Source: JAUIAI01 sp041396585
Lineage (GTDB): Bacteria > Pseudomonadota > Gammaproteobacteria > Burkholderiales > Burkholderiaceae_E
Direction: 5' to 3'
Assembly: GCA_041396585.1 (NCBI GenBank)
Contig: JAWKYG010000006.1
Span: 225,480 to 289,479, forward strand
DNA: 64,000 nt
Below, piece after piece: positions 7,837 to 17,093 of the stretch (positions are counted from its first letter, which is position 1; each line of letters starts with the position of its first letter). A program made the position numbers and the translations under genes. Under the pieces are notes generated by a model that ran no database searches, was not told where the DNA came from, and saw only the letters and a list, made by a program, of their open reading frames with translations.

Positions 7837-9252
7837 ATGCGCTCGCGAGTCATGGTCATGCAGAAATCGATGTCGATGTCGGCGCCGGTGAAGTCCGGCC
7901 TGAGCTTCGGCCTGTTCGAGCAAGTGCGCAGCCTGACCGACCCGGTCATCGCCGCGGTCATGTTGTATGTCGCAACATGGGCCAACGGCACCGTGTTCGG
8001 GCCGGCCGAAGCCACACTGGCCTCGATCACCTTCATCCTGCAGGTGCGGGGCCGCGATGGTCTGGGCGTGACCCGCGACAAGGTGGTCAGCGCGCTCACC
8101 TATCGCTGGCTCGGCACGCTGGCGGTTCTGGGCGTGCTCGGCCTGGCCACCGGCTATATCGATGGCTTCGATCAGCGCACGCTTTGGCTTTGGGGGCTGG
8201 TCACGCCGCTGGTGCAGATGACCGCCCACTGGCTGGGCCCGTATGTGTACGCGCCGCTGATCCGCGCACACGGCCTGCGCCGCGCGATCGTGGTCGGCAG
8301 CACCGAAGTCGGCCACGAGTTCGCCCGCAAGATCAACAGCGATCCGCTGGGCTATGAACGTGTGGTGGCCTTCTTCGATGATCGCGACACCGGCCGCATT
8401 CCCGAAGACCTGCGCGTGCAGCTTGCCGGCCGGGTGGATGCGGTGGGCGACTTCGTTCGTGCCAACAACATCGAGCAGATCTTCATCGCGCTGCCGATCG
8501 CGGCGCAGCCGCGGATCATTCAGATGATCAATGATCTGCACAACACCACGGCCTCGATCTGGTTCATTGCCGATCTCGCCCGCTTCCAGCCGGTACAGCC
8601 CAGCATCTCCACGATCGGCGGCTATCCGGTGCTGGCGGTCTGCGAAAGCCCCTTCCGCGGCATGCCCGGCACCCTCAAGCGCCTGGTCGATGTGGCCGTC
8701 GCGGGCACGGCGCTGATCCTGGCCGCACCCGTGATGCTGGCCGTGGCCATCGCGATCAAGGCCACCTCGGCCGGGCCGGTGATCTTCAAGCAGCGCCGCT
8801 ATGGTCTCGATGGCGAGGAGATCATGGTCTACAAGTTCCGCAGCATGACCGTCACCGAGGACGGCGCGGGCGAGTATCGGCAGGCAACCCGCAACGACGC
8901 GCGCATCACGCCGGTGGGCGCGTTCATCCGCAAGACCTCGCTGGACGAGCTGCCGCAGCTGATCAATGTTCTGCAGGGCCGCATGAGCGTGGTCGGACCG
9001 CGGCCGCACGCGTTGGCCGTCAATGAGAACTACCGCAGCCAGATCCCCAGCTACATGGTGCGCCACAAGGTGCGCCCGGGCATCACGGGTTGGGCGCAGG
9101 TGCATGGCTACCGCGGCGGTGACGACCTCGACAGCATGACCAAGCGCATCGAGTTCGATCTCTACTACCTGCGCCACTGGTCGTTGTGGCTCGATCTGCG
9201 CATCATGCTGCAGACCGTCCTCGTGGTACTGCGTGACCCTGCCGCGTACTGA
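7837..9252 (+). CDS. Undecaprenyl-phosphate sugar phosphotransferase, WcaJ type
   Basis: The 471-aa protein has the full polyisoprenyl-phosphate hexose-1-phosphate transferase layout: several N-terminal membrane segments (residues about 25-130), a Rossmann-like CoA-binding-3 domain (RRAIVVGSTEVG), a further membrane helix near 290 and a C-terminal bacterial sugar-transferase domain with YKFRSM, LPQLINVLQGRMSVVGPRP and PGITGWAQVHGYRGG. It would start repeat-unit synthesis by loading a hexose-1-phosphate onto undecaprenyl phosphate at the inner membrane. It heads the plus-strand arm of locus 1. An alternative start at MQKSMS is possible, because homology begins only about residue 20. Confidence 0.93.
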   Translation: MRSRVMVMQKSMSMSAPVKSGLSFGLFEQVRSLTDPVIAAVMLYVATWANGTVFGPAEATLASITFILQVRGRDGLGVTRDKVVSALTYRWLGTLAVLGVLGLATGYIDGFDQRTLWLWGLVTPLVQMTAHWLGPYVYAPLIRAHGLRRAIVVGSTEVGHEFARKINSDPLGYERVVAFFDDRDTGRIPEDLRVQLAGRVDAVGDFVRANNIEQIFIALPIAAQPRIIQMINDLHNTTASIWFIADLARFQPVQPSISTIGGYPVLAVCESPFRGMPGTLKRLVDVAVAGTALILAAPVMLAVAIAIKATSAGPVIFKQRRYGLDGEEIMVYKFRSMTVTEDGAGEYRQATRNDARITPVGAFIRKTSLDELPQLINVLQGRMSVVGPRPHALAVNENYRSQIPSYMVRHKVRPGITGWAQVHGYRGGDDLDSMTKRIEFDLYYLRHWSLWLDLRIMLQTVLVVLRDPAAY

Positions 9253-9276
9253 CCGGGTTCTCGGACGGTGCGAGCC

Positions 9277-10560
9277 ATGACAGCGACACCCGATGCTCAG
9301 TCACGGCCGGCCGGTGCCGACTGGCTCGGGGCGCTCATCGTCTTCGGCCCGCTCCTGCTGACCACCTTCGGCGCCAAACTCGCGGCGCCGGCCGGCCCAC
9401 CCGATATCCCGCTTTCCTTCTACGGCATCCTCGCGCTGTTCGCGCTCGGGCTGGCCACGCGGCGGCTGGTCGTCGATACCGACCGGCTGCTGGTCTTCAG
9501 CCTGATGCTGGCGGTACTCGGTGCCTTGCAGGTGCTGCGACCCGGACCATGGTCGGCACCCTCGTTGCTGATGATGGCCACACTCTATGCCTGTTACGTG
9601 GTGGGCATGCCCGCGGGCGCGTTCGACCAGCAGCGGGCATTGCGGTTGTTCCTGAACGTGACCAGTGTGATCGCGATCGCCGGGATCCTGCAGTTCTTCG
9701 CCCAGTTCGTCATTGGCCCGCAGCTTGCCTTTCCGGTCGACTATCTGTTGCCGGACAGGCTTCTGGTCGATGGCTACATGAACCTGAATGTGCTCAGCTA
9801 TGGCTCGAGCACCCACAAGGCCAACGGCGTGTTTCTGCTCGAGGCTTCGTTCTTCAGCCAGCTACTGGCCATGGCCGTGCTGGCCGAACTGGTCAGCCAC
9901 AACCGGCTGCACCGACTCGCGATCTACGCCATGGGCATGATGGTCGCGTACTCGGGCACCGGCATCCTGATCCTGCTGGCCACCTTGCCGGTGCTGGCCC
10001 TCACCCAGCGCCGCGGCGACATGGTCTTGCTGGGTGTGATCGGCCTGCTGACCGCGATCGTGCTCTATGAACCGCTCAATCTCGAGTTGTTCGTCAAACG
10101 GGCCACCGAGTTCAAGTCCACGCAGTCCAGCGGCTTCGAACGCTTCGTGGGCGCCGCATACTTCTTCGATCAGTTTCTCTGGACCGACACCGCGCGTTCA
10201 TTGTTCGGTGTCGGCGCGGGGATGATGAAGGCCTTCGAGGGCCGCGCGCATCTGCCGGTGCATGAGTCCGCGCTCACCAAGATCATCTTCGAGTACGGGC
10301 TGATCGGCGCCTTGTTGAACATCGGCTTTCTGTTCTTCTGCCTGGCGCGCACCCACGCCCCGCCGGTGCTGAAGCTGGGCGTGGCCGTGATGTTCTTCAT
10401 GGCCGGCATCTATACACCGTCTTCGCACGGGATCGCGCTCAGCCTGATGTTCTGGCCCAGCCCCGGTGGCGAGCCGCTCAGGCTGCGCCGCCCCTTGCCC
10501 GAACTCATGATGCGACTCGGCCTGCATCCGAAGCGCAAGCTTGGCGGCCATCCGCAATGA
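9277..10560 (+). CDS. Polytopic membrane protein, probable EPS polymerase (Wzy-like)
   Basis: About 427 aa with roughly ten predicted membrane helices and a large loop around residues 160-210 (DYLLPDRLLVDGYMNLN...). Architecture and position after a WcaJ-type transferase suggest an O-antigen/EPS polymerase, joining repeat units at the periplasmic face. Wzy proteins have little sequence conservation, so this rests on topology and context. The ATG at 9277 is chosen, with a GTG at 9268 as alternative. Its stop overlaps the next start by 4 bases (ATGA). Confidence 0.6.
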   Translation: MTATPDAQSRPAGADWLGALIVFGPLLLTTFGAKLAAPAGPPDIPLSFYGILALFALGLATRRLVVDTDRLLVFSLMLAVLGALQVLRPGPWSAPSLLMMATLYACYVVGMPAGAFDQQRALRLFLNVTSVIAIAGILQFFAQFVIGPQLAFPVDYLLPDRLLVDGYMNLNVLSYGSSTHKANGVFLLEASFFSQLLAMAVLAELVSHNRLHRLAIYAMGMMVAYSGTGILILLATLPVLALTQRRGDMVLLGVIGLLTAIVLYEPLNLELFVKRATEFKSTQSSGFERFVGAAYFFDQFLWTDTARSLFGVGAGMMKAFEGRAHLPVHESALTKIIFEYGLIGALLNIGFLFFCLARTHAPPVLKLGVAVMFFMAGIYTPSSHGIALSLMFWPSPGGEPLRLRRPLPELMMRLGLHPKRKLGGHPQ

Positions 10561-11753
10561 CCTCGATCACGCTCGTCCTCACTGTTCTGGCGATCCTCGC
10601 CCTGCTCGCCGCACTGCATCCATTCACGAGCTACCCGCTGTCACTGCTGGTGCTGCGCGCTCTGCGTGCCGGCGCGCCGCAGGCAGCGCCCGGCCCGCGG
10701 GCAGACAACATCGCGCCATCACCCGAGCATCCACGCATCGCGATCTGCCTGTGTGTACACAACGAAGCAGCGGTCATCGGCAGGCGGCTCGCCAATCTGC
10801 TCGCCGTCACCGAGGGCCGCAACGACACCGAGGTCCTGGTCTACAGCGACGGCAGCACCGATGACACGGTGGCCATCCTGCAAGGCTTCGGGCCGCGCAT
10901 CACGCTGCACGCCAACCCCGAGCGCCATGGCAAGACTTTCGGCATGAACCAGCTGGTGGCCCAGACCCGTGCCGATCTGCTGGTGTTCACCGACGCGGCG
11001 GTCATGATGGGCGACGGCGCACTGGAGGCGATGCTGGAGCGGTTTCGCGACCCGGCCGTGGGCTGCGTATGCGCCCGCATCGTCGCAGTACCGCCCGACG
11101 CCGACGGCGCGCCCAGCGAGACCGCGCAGACCTCGGTGCGTTACTGGGCCTTCGACGCCTGGGTGCGACGGCTCGAATCCGAGGTGGCCTCGGTGATGGG
11201 CGCGCACGGGCCCTTGTTCGCGATCCGCCGGGCGCTTCATGTGCCGCCACCGGCGGATCTGCTCGATGACTTCATGGTCTCGATGAGTGTGCTCACCAAT
11301 GGCCACCGCGTGGTCCAGGCCGACGACTTCGTCGGCTTCAAGGCGGTGGCCCCGAAGGGATCGGACGAATTCGCACGCAAGGCGCGCATCGCCTGCCAGT
11401 CCTTCAACGCCCATCGTCACATCGCGCCGGCGCGCCGCGGCCAGTCATTGCTGATCCGCTACCTCTATGCCTCGCACAAGACCCTCAAATGGCTGTGCAT
11501 CTATTGGCTGGCGCTCGCAGCGCTCGCTGCCAGTGCCGCGGGCATCAGCGCCGGCTTGTCGCTCTGGGTACTGGGCGCCTGGACGATCACGGTGCTCGCG
11601 ATCACGCTCGGCTGGCTGCGCGTGCGTCCGTTCTCATTCGGCTTTGCCGCACTGTCCGCCCTCGTGGGCACGGGCCTGGGGGTATGGCAATCCCTGCGCG
11701 GCCAGCGCTATCAGACCTGGGCATCTCCGCAATCGGCACGGCACACCGGATGA
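10557..11753 (+). CDS. Membrane-bound GT2 family glycosyltransferase
   Basis: The 398-aa protein has one N-terminal membrane segment, then a GT-A domain (IAICLCVHNEAAVIGRRL, the nucleotide-binding YSDGSTDDT and a DxD-like FTDAAV), and three C-terminal membrane helices (about 310-385). The GHGP/LLDDF region (GAHGPLFAIRR, PPADLLDDFM) resembles processive or lipid-anchored GT2 enzymes. It probably adds a sugar to the undecaprenyl-linked repeat unit at the inner membrane. It is coupled to the polymerase-like gene by a 4-base overlap. Confidence 0.85.
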   Translation: MTSITLVLTVLAILALLAALHPFTSYPLSLLVLRALRAGAPQAAPGPRADNIAPSPEHPRIAICLCVHNEAAVIGRRLANLLAVTEGRNDTEVLVYSDGSTDDTVAILQGFGPRITLHANPERHGKTFGMNQLVAQTRADLLVFTDAAVMMGDGALEAMLERFRDPAVGCVCARIVAVPPDADGAPSETAQTSVRYWAFDAWVRRLESEVASVMGAHGPLFAIRRALHVPPPADLLDDFMVSMSVLTNGHRVVQADDFVGFKAVAPKGSDEFARKARIACQSFNAHRHIAPARRGQSLLIRYLYASHKTLKWLCIYWLALAALAASAAGISAGLSLWVLGAWTITVLAITLGWLRVRPFSFGFAALSALVGTGLGVWQSLRGQRYQTWASPQSARHTG

Positions 11754-11845
11754 ATGGTCAACAAAATCCGCGCCGCTGAGAGTACTGTCAACAGGGGTTG
11801 ATCGCCCCTGAAAACCCACAAGAAAACCCCCTCCCCGGAGCTCGT

Positions 11846-13369
11846 GTGTCGCTGCAACTCAATCCCGATTTCGAAGGGACGCTAAGCGTCGTGCGCGCTG
11901 GCGACGGTCGACTCCAGGTGAGCGGCAAGCACTGCGCCAGGTTCGGATACGTGGTCGACGGCGATCAGGGTGCCTGGGTGCGCTGGGACTGGCAGGACAA
12001 CACGCTGATCGTCGAGAACGATCGATTCGGCTTCACACCGCTCTATTACGCGGCCGTGCCCAACGGCATCCATGTCGCGACCTCGATTCATGAACTGCTT
12101 GCCCTGGGCATTGATCGCAGCCTCGATGACGAGGCCTTGTCGGCCTTCCTGCGCCTGGGGCAGTACCTGGGCGATGACACGCCGTTCAAGGCGATCCGTG
12201 CGCTGGCGCCCGGAACCCGGTTGCGCTGGCACGACGGGCGCCTGAGCCTGGAGCAGCGGGTTTCGGTGCTGCCCACAGCCGGCCAGACGATCAGCCGCGA
12301 TGAGGCCGTCCGCCGCTACGGCGAGCTGATGCAGGCCGCAGTGGAGCGAATGATTCCTGCGCCTGGAACACGCATGAGCGTGCCCTTGTCTGCCGGACGC
12401 GATTCGCGCCACATTCTCTATGCACTGGTGCGCGCTGGCTGCAAGCCGGATCAGATCGTGACCGCCCGCGCGATGGCGCCACGCCCGGACACCGATGCGC
12501 AGGTGGCGTCGCAGATCGCCGCAGCACTCGGTCTGCCGCACACCATCATCGAGCAGAGCGCGGACCGCTACCGCGACGAGCGCCAGAAGAATCTGCTGAC
12601 CGGCTACTTCGCCGACGAGCATGTGCAGATGATGCCGGTGGCGCGCTGGCTGCGCGAGCATCGCATCGAGGTCACCTGGGATGGCATCGCCGGCGACATC
12701 TTCTCGTGCGGGGTCTATGACAAGCCGGGCTTCATCGAGAGCTTCCAGCAGCCGGGCATGCGCACGATCCTGGACTCGGAGCTGGGAGACGATGGCTATC
12801 TGAATACCGTGCTGCGGCCCGATGCCATGGCGCGCTGGCCGCGTGAAATGGCCGAACAACGCCTGCTGCGAGAGCTCGAGCGCTATCGCGACCTGCCCAA
12901 TCCGATCGCGCCCTACTTTTTTCTGAACCGGGTGCGGCGCAAGCTGGCGCTGAGCCCTTTCGGCATGCTCGATCGCGGCACCCATGTGCTGGCGCCCTAT
13001 CTCGATCACGATCTGTTCGACACCTTGATCGGCCTGCCGTTCTCCTATTTCACGGGGCGGCTTTTCCACAGCGAGGCGATCGACGCCTTCTACCCGGAAC
13101 TCCCCAGGTTCCCGTACACATCGGTTCACGAGGGCTTCATTCCCGAGCGGCGCGACAGGATCTGGAACTTCGTCTACCAGCTGGCGCGCGATGCGCTCGA
13201 TGGTGGCGCATCCCAGGGCCGGCCGAGCGTCACGCGACGCTCCTTGCTGGCGCGACTGAGCAAGGCAGTCGTGTCACGCGACTACGGCACCCGGGTGCCA
13301 CAGCTCTTCGGGCGACTCGTGGTGCTGATGCACCTCGAATCCGAACTGACAAGCGAGGTGCGCTCTTGA
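11846..13369 (+). CDS. Asparagine-synthetase-like protein with degenerate active sites
   Basis: About 507 aa from a GTG preceded by GGAG; a TTG at 11798 would add 16 residues. The C-terminal half matches the asparagine synthase (PP-loop ATPase) domain, but the loop reads LSAGRDSRHI instead of SGGxDS and the usual GDGGDELF reads DGIAGDIFSCG. The N-terminal glutaminase-like part is short and lacks Cys2, keeping only ENDRFGFTPLYYA, so glutamine hydrolysis is unlikely. Such proteins occur in EPS and capsule loci and might amidate a uronic acid or another acid using ammonia, but no function is proven. It lies between two GT2 genes and abuts the next one. Confidence 0.75.
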   Translation: MSLQLNPDFEGTLSVVRAGDGRLQVSGKHCARFGYVVDGDQGAWVRWDWQDNTLIVENDRFGFTPLYYAAVPNGIHVATSIHELLALGIDRSLDDEALSAFLRLGQYLGDDTPFKAIRALAPGTRLRWHDGRLSLEQRVSVLPTAGQTISRDEAVRRYGELMQAAVERMIPAPGTRMSVPLSAGRDSRHILYALVRAGCKPDQIVTARAMAPRPDTDAQVASQIAAALGLPHTIIEQSADRYRDERQKNLLTGYFADEHVQMMPVARWLREHRIEVTWDGIAGDIFSCGVYDKPGFIESFQQPGMRTILDSELGDDGYLNTVLRPDAMARWPREMAEQRLLRELERYRDLPNPIAPYFFLNRVRRKLALSPFGMLDRGTHVLAPYLDHDLFDTLIGLPFSYFTGRLFHSEAIDAFYPELPRFPYTSVHEGFIPERRDRIWNFVYQLARDALDGGASQGRPSVTRRSLLARLSKAVVSRDYGTRVPQLFGRLVVLMHLESELTSEVRS

Positions 13370-14418
13370 TGCACGAAAACAGCCTCATGGATTCGCCAAC
13401 CGGCGGCGCCCCTTGCAAGGGACCTGGCATGGGTGCAGCACCCTCTGCGGCACCGATGCCGGCGGGGCTGAGCCACTGGCCGACGATCTCGGTCGTGATG
13501 CCGGTGTATAACGGTGCCGAGACAATCGCCGAATCGATACGCTCGGCCTTGGACCAGAGCGTGCCGGTGCACGAGATCATCGTCGTCGATGACGGCTCCA
13601 CGGATGGCACGATCGAGCAGGTGCAGCAGTTCGGTGATCGCGTGCGCATCATCCGGCAGAACCGGGGCGGCAACGCCAGCGCCCGCAACCAGGGTGTCGA
13701 GGCAGCCACGGGTGAATGGATCGCGGTGCTGGATGCCGATGACATCTGGGCGGCGAACAAGCTCGAAAGGCAGGTCCGGCTGTGCGAGAAGGCAGATGTC
13801 ATCTACAGCGCGACCCGCAACTTCGGAGACTGCAGCTATGTGGGCGACACCACGAGTATCGCCGCTCAGTGTCAGCCCGAAGATCCCTTGCGCGCGCTGC
13901 TGATCGACAACTACATCACCCATTCCAGCGTGCTGATGCGCCGCCGGGCCGCGCTCGCGGTCGGCAACTACGACGCCTCTCTCAAGACCGCCTGCGACTG
14001 GGATCTCTGGTTGCGTCTGGCCGATGCCGGCTATCGCTTCGCGGGGGTGCCCGAAGTGCTGGTCTACTACCGCTGGATGCAGGGCACGACATCGCGACGC
14101 AATCACGGCCTCAATACACGCAACCGCCTGCGGGTGGTCAAGCGGGCCGTCGAACGTTCGGGCATCAAGCGCATCGGCATTCACACCTTGCGCCTGGCCT
14201 TACATAGTGTGTGCCGCACCTCGGCCTGGTTCGCGGCCAGCGATCAACCCTGGTTCGCATTACGGTGGTATCTGATCGCGCAGGTCTTTCGCCCGACCAA
14301 CTATGCCACCTGGCGCGAGCTCGCCGCCATGTTGCTGCGCCCGTTGGTCGATCCGCTTCGCGGATCGTCCAGCGCCTCCAGTGGCGCCTCCGGCTCCACC
14401 GGCAACGGCGCTCCGTAG
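13369..14418 (+). CDS. GT2 family glycosyltransferase
   Basis: This is a soluble GT-A enzyme of 349 aa. The nucleotide-sugar region starts ISVVMPVYNGAETI (about residue 40), with IIVVDDGSTDGT, NASARNQGVEAA and the DxD-like LDADDIW. The N-terminal about 35 residues are a disordered leader of no known role. The ATG at 13369 overlaps the upstream stop by one base (TGATG), so translation is likely coupled. The last 118 bases overlap, antisense, the 3' end of the GT4 gene on the other strand. The sugar and linkage are not predictable. Confidence 0.9.
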   Translation: MHENSLMDSPTGGAPCKGPGMGAAPSAAPMPAGLSHWPTISVVMPVYNGAETIAESIRSALDQSVPVHEIIVVDDGSTDGTIEQVQQFGDRVRIIRQNRGGNASARNQGVEAATGEWIAVLDADDIWAANKLERQVRLCEKADVIYSATRNFGDCSYVGDTTSIAAQCQPEDPLRALLIDNYITHSSVLMRRRAALAVGNYDASLKTACDWDLWLRLADAGYRFAGVPEVLVYYRWMQGTTSRRNHGLNTRNRLRVVKRAVERSGIKRIGIHTLRLALHSVCRTSAWFAASDQPWFALRWYLIAQVFRPTNYATWRELAAMLLRPLVDPLRGSSSASSGASGSTGNGAP

Positions 14419-15644
14419 ACCGAGTCGCGCAGCGCCATTCCGCGATCGAGCCACCGATACGCGGCGCTGGCGAGCATGAAGCTCTCCTGCTGGCGTCGAT
14501 CGAGATCGGCGGTATCGTCGATCGCGGCCAGGATGGCCCTGGCCAGCCCTTCGCAATCGTCGGCCAGGATCATGCGGGACCGGAGCTCGTCGGGCATGCC
14601 GGCCACCGCGGCGGCGATGCTCGCCACCGGCATCCGTGAGAACAGGTAATCGAGCAGCTTGAGCTTGAAGCCGCCCCCGATCAGCTCGGGCACCACGGCC
14701 AGACGCGCGCGGGCGAAAATGCTCGAGGGGTCGTCCACGAAGCCGTGCAGCGTGGTGGCCTTGAGCCTGGGTTCGAGCGCCGAGCGCAGGCCGTCGGGCA
14801 CCTTGCCGACCACATCGAAGTGCACGCCGGCCGCGGCGAACAGCGGATCGGCGGCGGCCAGGAACTGACGAAGATTTTCCTGTTTGATGGCCCAGTCGAA
14901 GGATCCCACCATCGCCACCCGCCGGGGGGTGTCGTCGTCGATCGTGCGTGCGCCGACCACGCGCCCGTCGTAACCCGGTGTGATCACCACCGGCGCGCGC
15001 TCGGCACCATCGGCCGTGAAGGCACGTGCATCTTCATGCGTGATGCAGGCGATCGTGTCGACTGTGTGCACGAGTCGGCGCTCGAGCCGTGCGACCTTGG
15101 CGGCATTGCGACGCACGACCAGCCGGCGCAACCAGGAGCCGCCGGCATGAGCGGCCATGTCGGCCCAGACCTTGGTTTCATGGTTGTGCGCCAGATAGAT
15201 CAGCTTGGGCATGTCCAGATCGCGCGCATGCAGCCGCGCGCAGGCCTCGGCAACCAGATCAAGCGCCCAGCCGCTGCCAAGCTGATCGAAGACAATCGCA
15301 TCGAATCGCTGCGCGACCAGAACGCGCTCTAGCTGCGCTCGCGCATCGCCGGTATCGTGGATCCCGGCGGTGACCGGGTGCTGGCCGGTCAGCGCCACCC
15401 AGTGGGGCGAGCGGGTCCCGCCCGTGATCGACTGCCAGCAGATGAGCGGATGACGCGGGCCGATCTCGCGCCCGGGCCCGGCATGAGCGAGCACGCGCAG
15501 CTTGATGCCGGCGTCTGCAACCGCGCGCACCAGTCCGGACGAATAGACCCGGTCACCGGAAACCACCGGCCAGGGCATCTCGCGCATGATCCAGAGCCAG
15601 GGACGGCGACCGGCGATCATCGGGGGGCTGGTGTCATGTCCCAT
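14301..15644 (-). CDS. GT4-like glycosyltransferase
   Basis: The 447-aa protein has a GT-B fold. The N-terminal domain starts around PWPVVSGDRVYSSGLVRAV and the C-terminal donor domain carries RVAMVGSFDW and the donor-binding PELIGGGFKLKLLDYL segment, which replaces the more usual E-x7-E loop. It probably acts in the cytoplasm on the lipid-linked repeat. It is the last gene of the minus-strand arm of locus 1, 24 bases after the flippase. Its C-terminal about 39 residues (RSGSTNGRSNMAASS...) overlap the convergent GT2 gene and look unstructured. Confidence 0.85.
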   Translation of the reverse strand: MGHDTSPPMIAGRRPWLWIMREMPWPVVSGDRVYSSGLVRAVADAGIKLRVLAHAGPGREIGPRHPLICWQSITGGTRSPHWVALTGQHPVTAGIHDTGDARAQLERVLVAQRFDAIVFDQLGSGWALDLVAEACARLHARDLDMPKLIYLAHNHETKVWADMAAHAGGSWLRRLVVRRNAAKVARLERRLVHTVDTIACITHEDARAFTADGAERAPVVITPGYDGRVVGARTIDDDTPRRVAMVGSFDWAIKQENLRQFLAAADPLFAAAGVHFDVVGKVPDGLRSALEPRLKATTLHGFVDDPSSIFARARLAVVPELIGGGFKLKLLDYLFSRMPVASIAAAVAGMPDELRSRMILADDCEGLARAILAAIDDTADLDRRQQESFMLASAAYRWLDRGMALRDSVYGAPLPVEPEAPLEALDDPRSGSTNGRSNMAASSRQVA

Positions 15645-15668
15645 AGGTATCCTGACGTTCGTTCGAGT

Positions 15669-17093
15669 TCACGCATGGATGGATGTGCGCCACGCCAGCT
15701 CGCGCCGAAACAGCCAGGCGCCGCCGAGCAGCATCACGATCGAGAACAAGCCGGTCGACCAGAGCACGAGGGCGATGCCCGTGGCATCGAGCCCACCCAG
15801 CCGGGTCAGCCACCAGGCGATGGCGAACACGCCCAGAACCGCAGCGAGATCGGCCAACAGGCCGATCCGGGACATCTGCAGGGTTCGTGCGAGCAGTTCG
15901 ACCGCCACCGGCAACAGCAATAGCTGGGCAACGCCGATCGCCACGACCAGCGAGGCGATTCCATCGCCGGCGAACAGGCCGATCGCAGCCAGCTGGAACA
16001 GCGAGGCACCGACGGCCAGCCAGCTGGCGCGGGTGGCCGCACCCACCGACACCAGGGCATGCACGGCCGTCGAGATCAGCGCGCCGGCGCTGGCGAACAA
16101 GGCGAGCGTACGCAGCGGCTCGGCGGCGGCGGCCATGGTCTGGCCGAAGACCAGGGGCACCAACCATGGCGCCAGCAACGCGAGCGCGCCGAACGCGAGC
16201 AGACAGACGAAGCCCGTGAGGCGCATCGCGCGGCGCACGCCATCGAGCAGGCGCGCACGATCATGTTGCAGACGCGAGAGCACGGCCATCGCGATCTCGC
16301 CGATCGAGAACTGGGTCACCATCTGGCCCGCCTGAATCACGCGGGTGATCAAAAAGTAGATTCCGATGTCGTGATTGCCCAGGAACAGACCGAGCACCAC
16401 CGCGTCCAGACGCCGGGCGGCCTGGGTGGCGAACTGCCCCGCCATCACCGGCCGGGCCACCGCCCACAGCGGACGCAGTGCCAGGCGGTCCATGCGCATT
16501 CGCCAGGGCTTGAACGGACAGGCTCGCACCAGCATCACGAGGCCGACGGCCGCAACCGTCAGCTGCTGCGTGACCAACGCCCAAAACCCCATCCCGGACC
16601 AGGCCATGCCCAGGGCCACCATGCCGCCCACGCTGGTTGCGGTCAGGGTGCGGATCGCGATCGCGCGCAACTCGAGTTCGCGCCGCAGCAGCGCATGCAG
16701 CGGAAAGCTCAGGCCCTGCAGAAGCAGGACGTTGACCAGTGACAGGAAAACGCGCGGAAACTCCGGGCGCTCCAGCAGCCAGGCCAGCGGCCACGCGATC
16801 AACCAGGAGAATCCCACCAGGGCGACCGCCAATGCGGCACTGGCGGCCATCGCCGCGCGAATCATGCTCTCGTCGACCCGGTCGCGCTGAATCAGGGCCT
16901 CGGGCAGACCGAACTGCAGCAGACATTGCAGGGTGAGCACGATCGAACTGGCCAGCGCCACCAGCCCGAAATCTTCCGGCACCAGCAAACGCGCCAGCAT
17001 CACGAACATCAGAAACGACATGCCCTCGCTGCCGGCGGTCTCGATCGCGCGCCAGATCGCGCCGCGCGAGGTCTTTCTGGCCAGTTCGCTCAT
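15669..17093 (-). CDS. Wzx-type polysaccharide flippase (MOP superfamily)
   Basis: The 474-aa protein has about 12-14 hydrophobic segments and the N-terminal pattern of the polysaccharide-synthesis MATE/MOP family (KTSRGAIWRAIETAGSEGM, LARLLVPEDFGLVALAS). It would flip undecaprenyl-linked repeat units to the periplasmic face. Its start overlaps the GH16 stop by 4 bases (ATGA). A second, different flippase lies at 56560-58177, suggesting two separate repeat units. Confidence 0.92.
   Translation of the reverse strand: MSELARKTSRGAIWRAIETAGSEGMSFLMFVMLARLLVPEDFGLVALASSIVLTLQCLLQFGLPEALIQRDRVDESMIRAAMAASAALAVALVGFSWLIAWPLAWLLERPEFPRVFLSLVNVLLLQGLSFPLHALLRRELELRAIAIRTLTATSVGGMVALGMAWSGMGFWALVTQQLTVAAVGLVMLVRACPFKPWRMRMDRLALRPLWAVARPVMAGQFATQAARRLDAVVLGLFLGNHDIGIYFLITRVIQAGQMVTQFSIGEIAMAVLSRLQHDRARLLDGVRRAMRLTGFVCLLAFGALALLAPWLVPLVFGQTMAAAAEPLRTLALFASAGALISTAVHALVSVGAATRASWLAVGASLFQLAAIGLFAGDGIASLVVAIGVAQLLLLPVAVELLARTLQMSRIGLLADLAAVLGVFAIAWWLTRLGGLDATGIALVLWSTGLFSIVMLLGGAWLFRRELAWRTSIHA

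Noticed and set aside
7798..9177. 459-codon open frame antisense to the WcaJ-type gene
   Set aside because: It is rich in His, Arg and Gln without any motif, typical of antisense frames in GC-rich genes.
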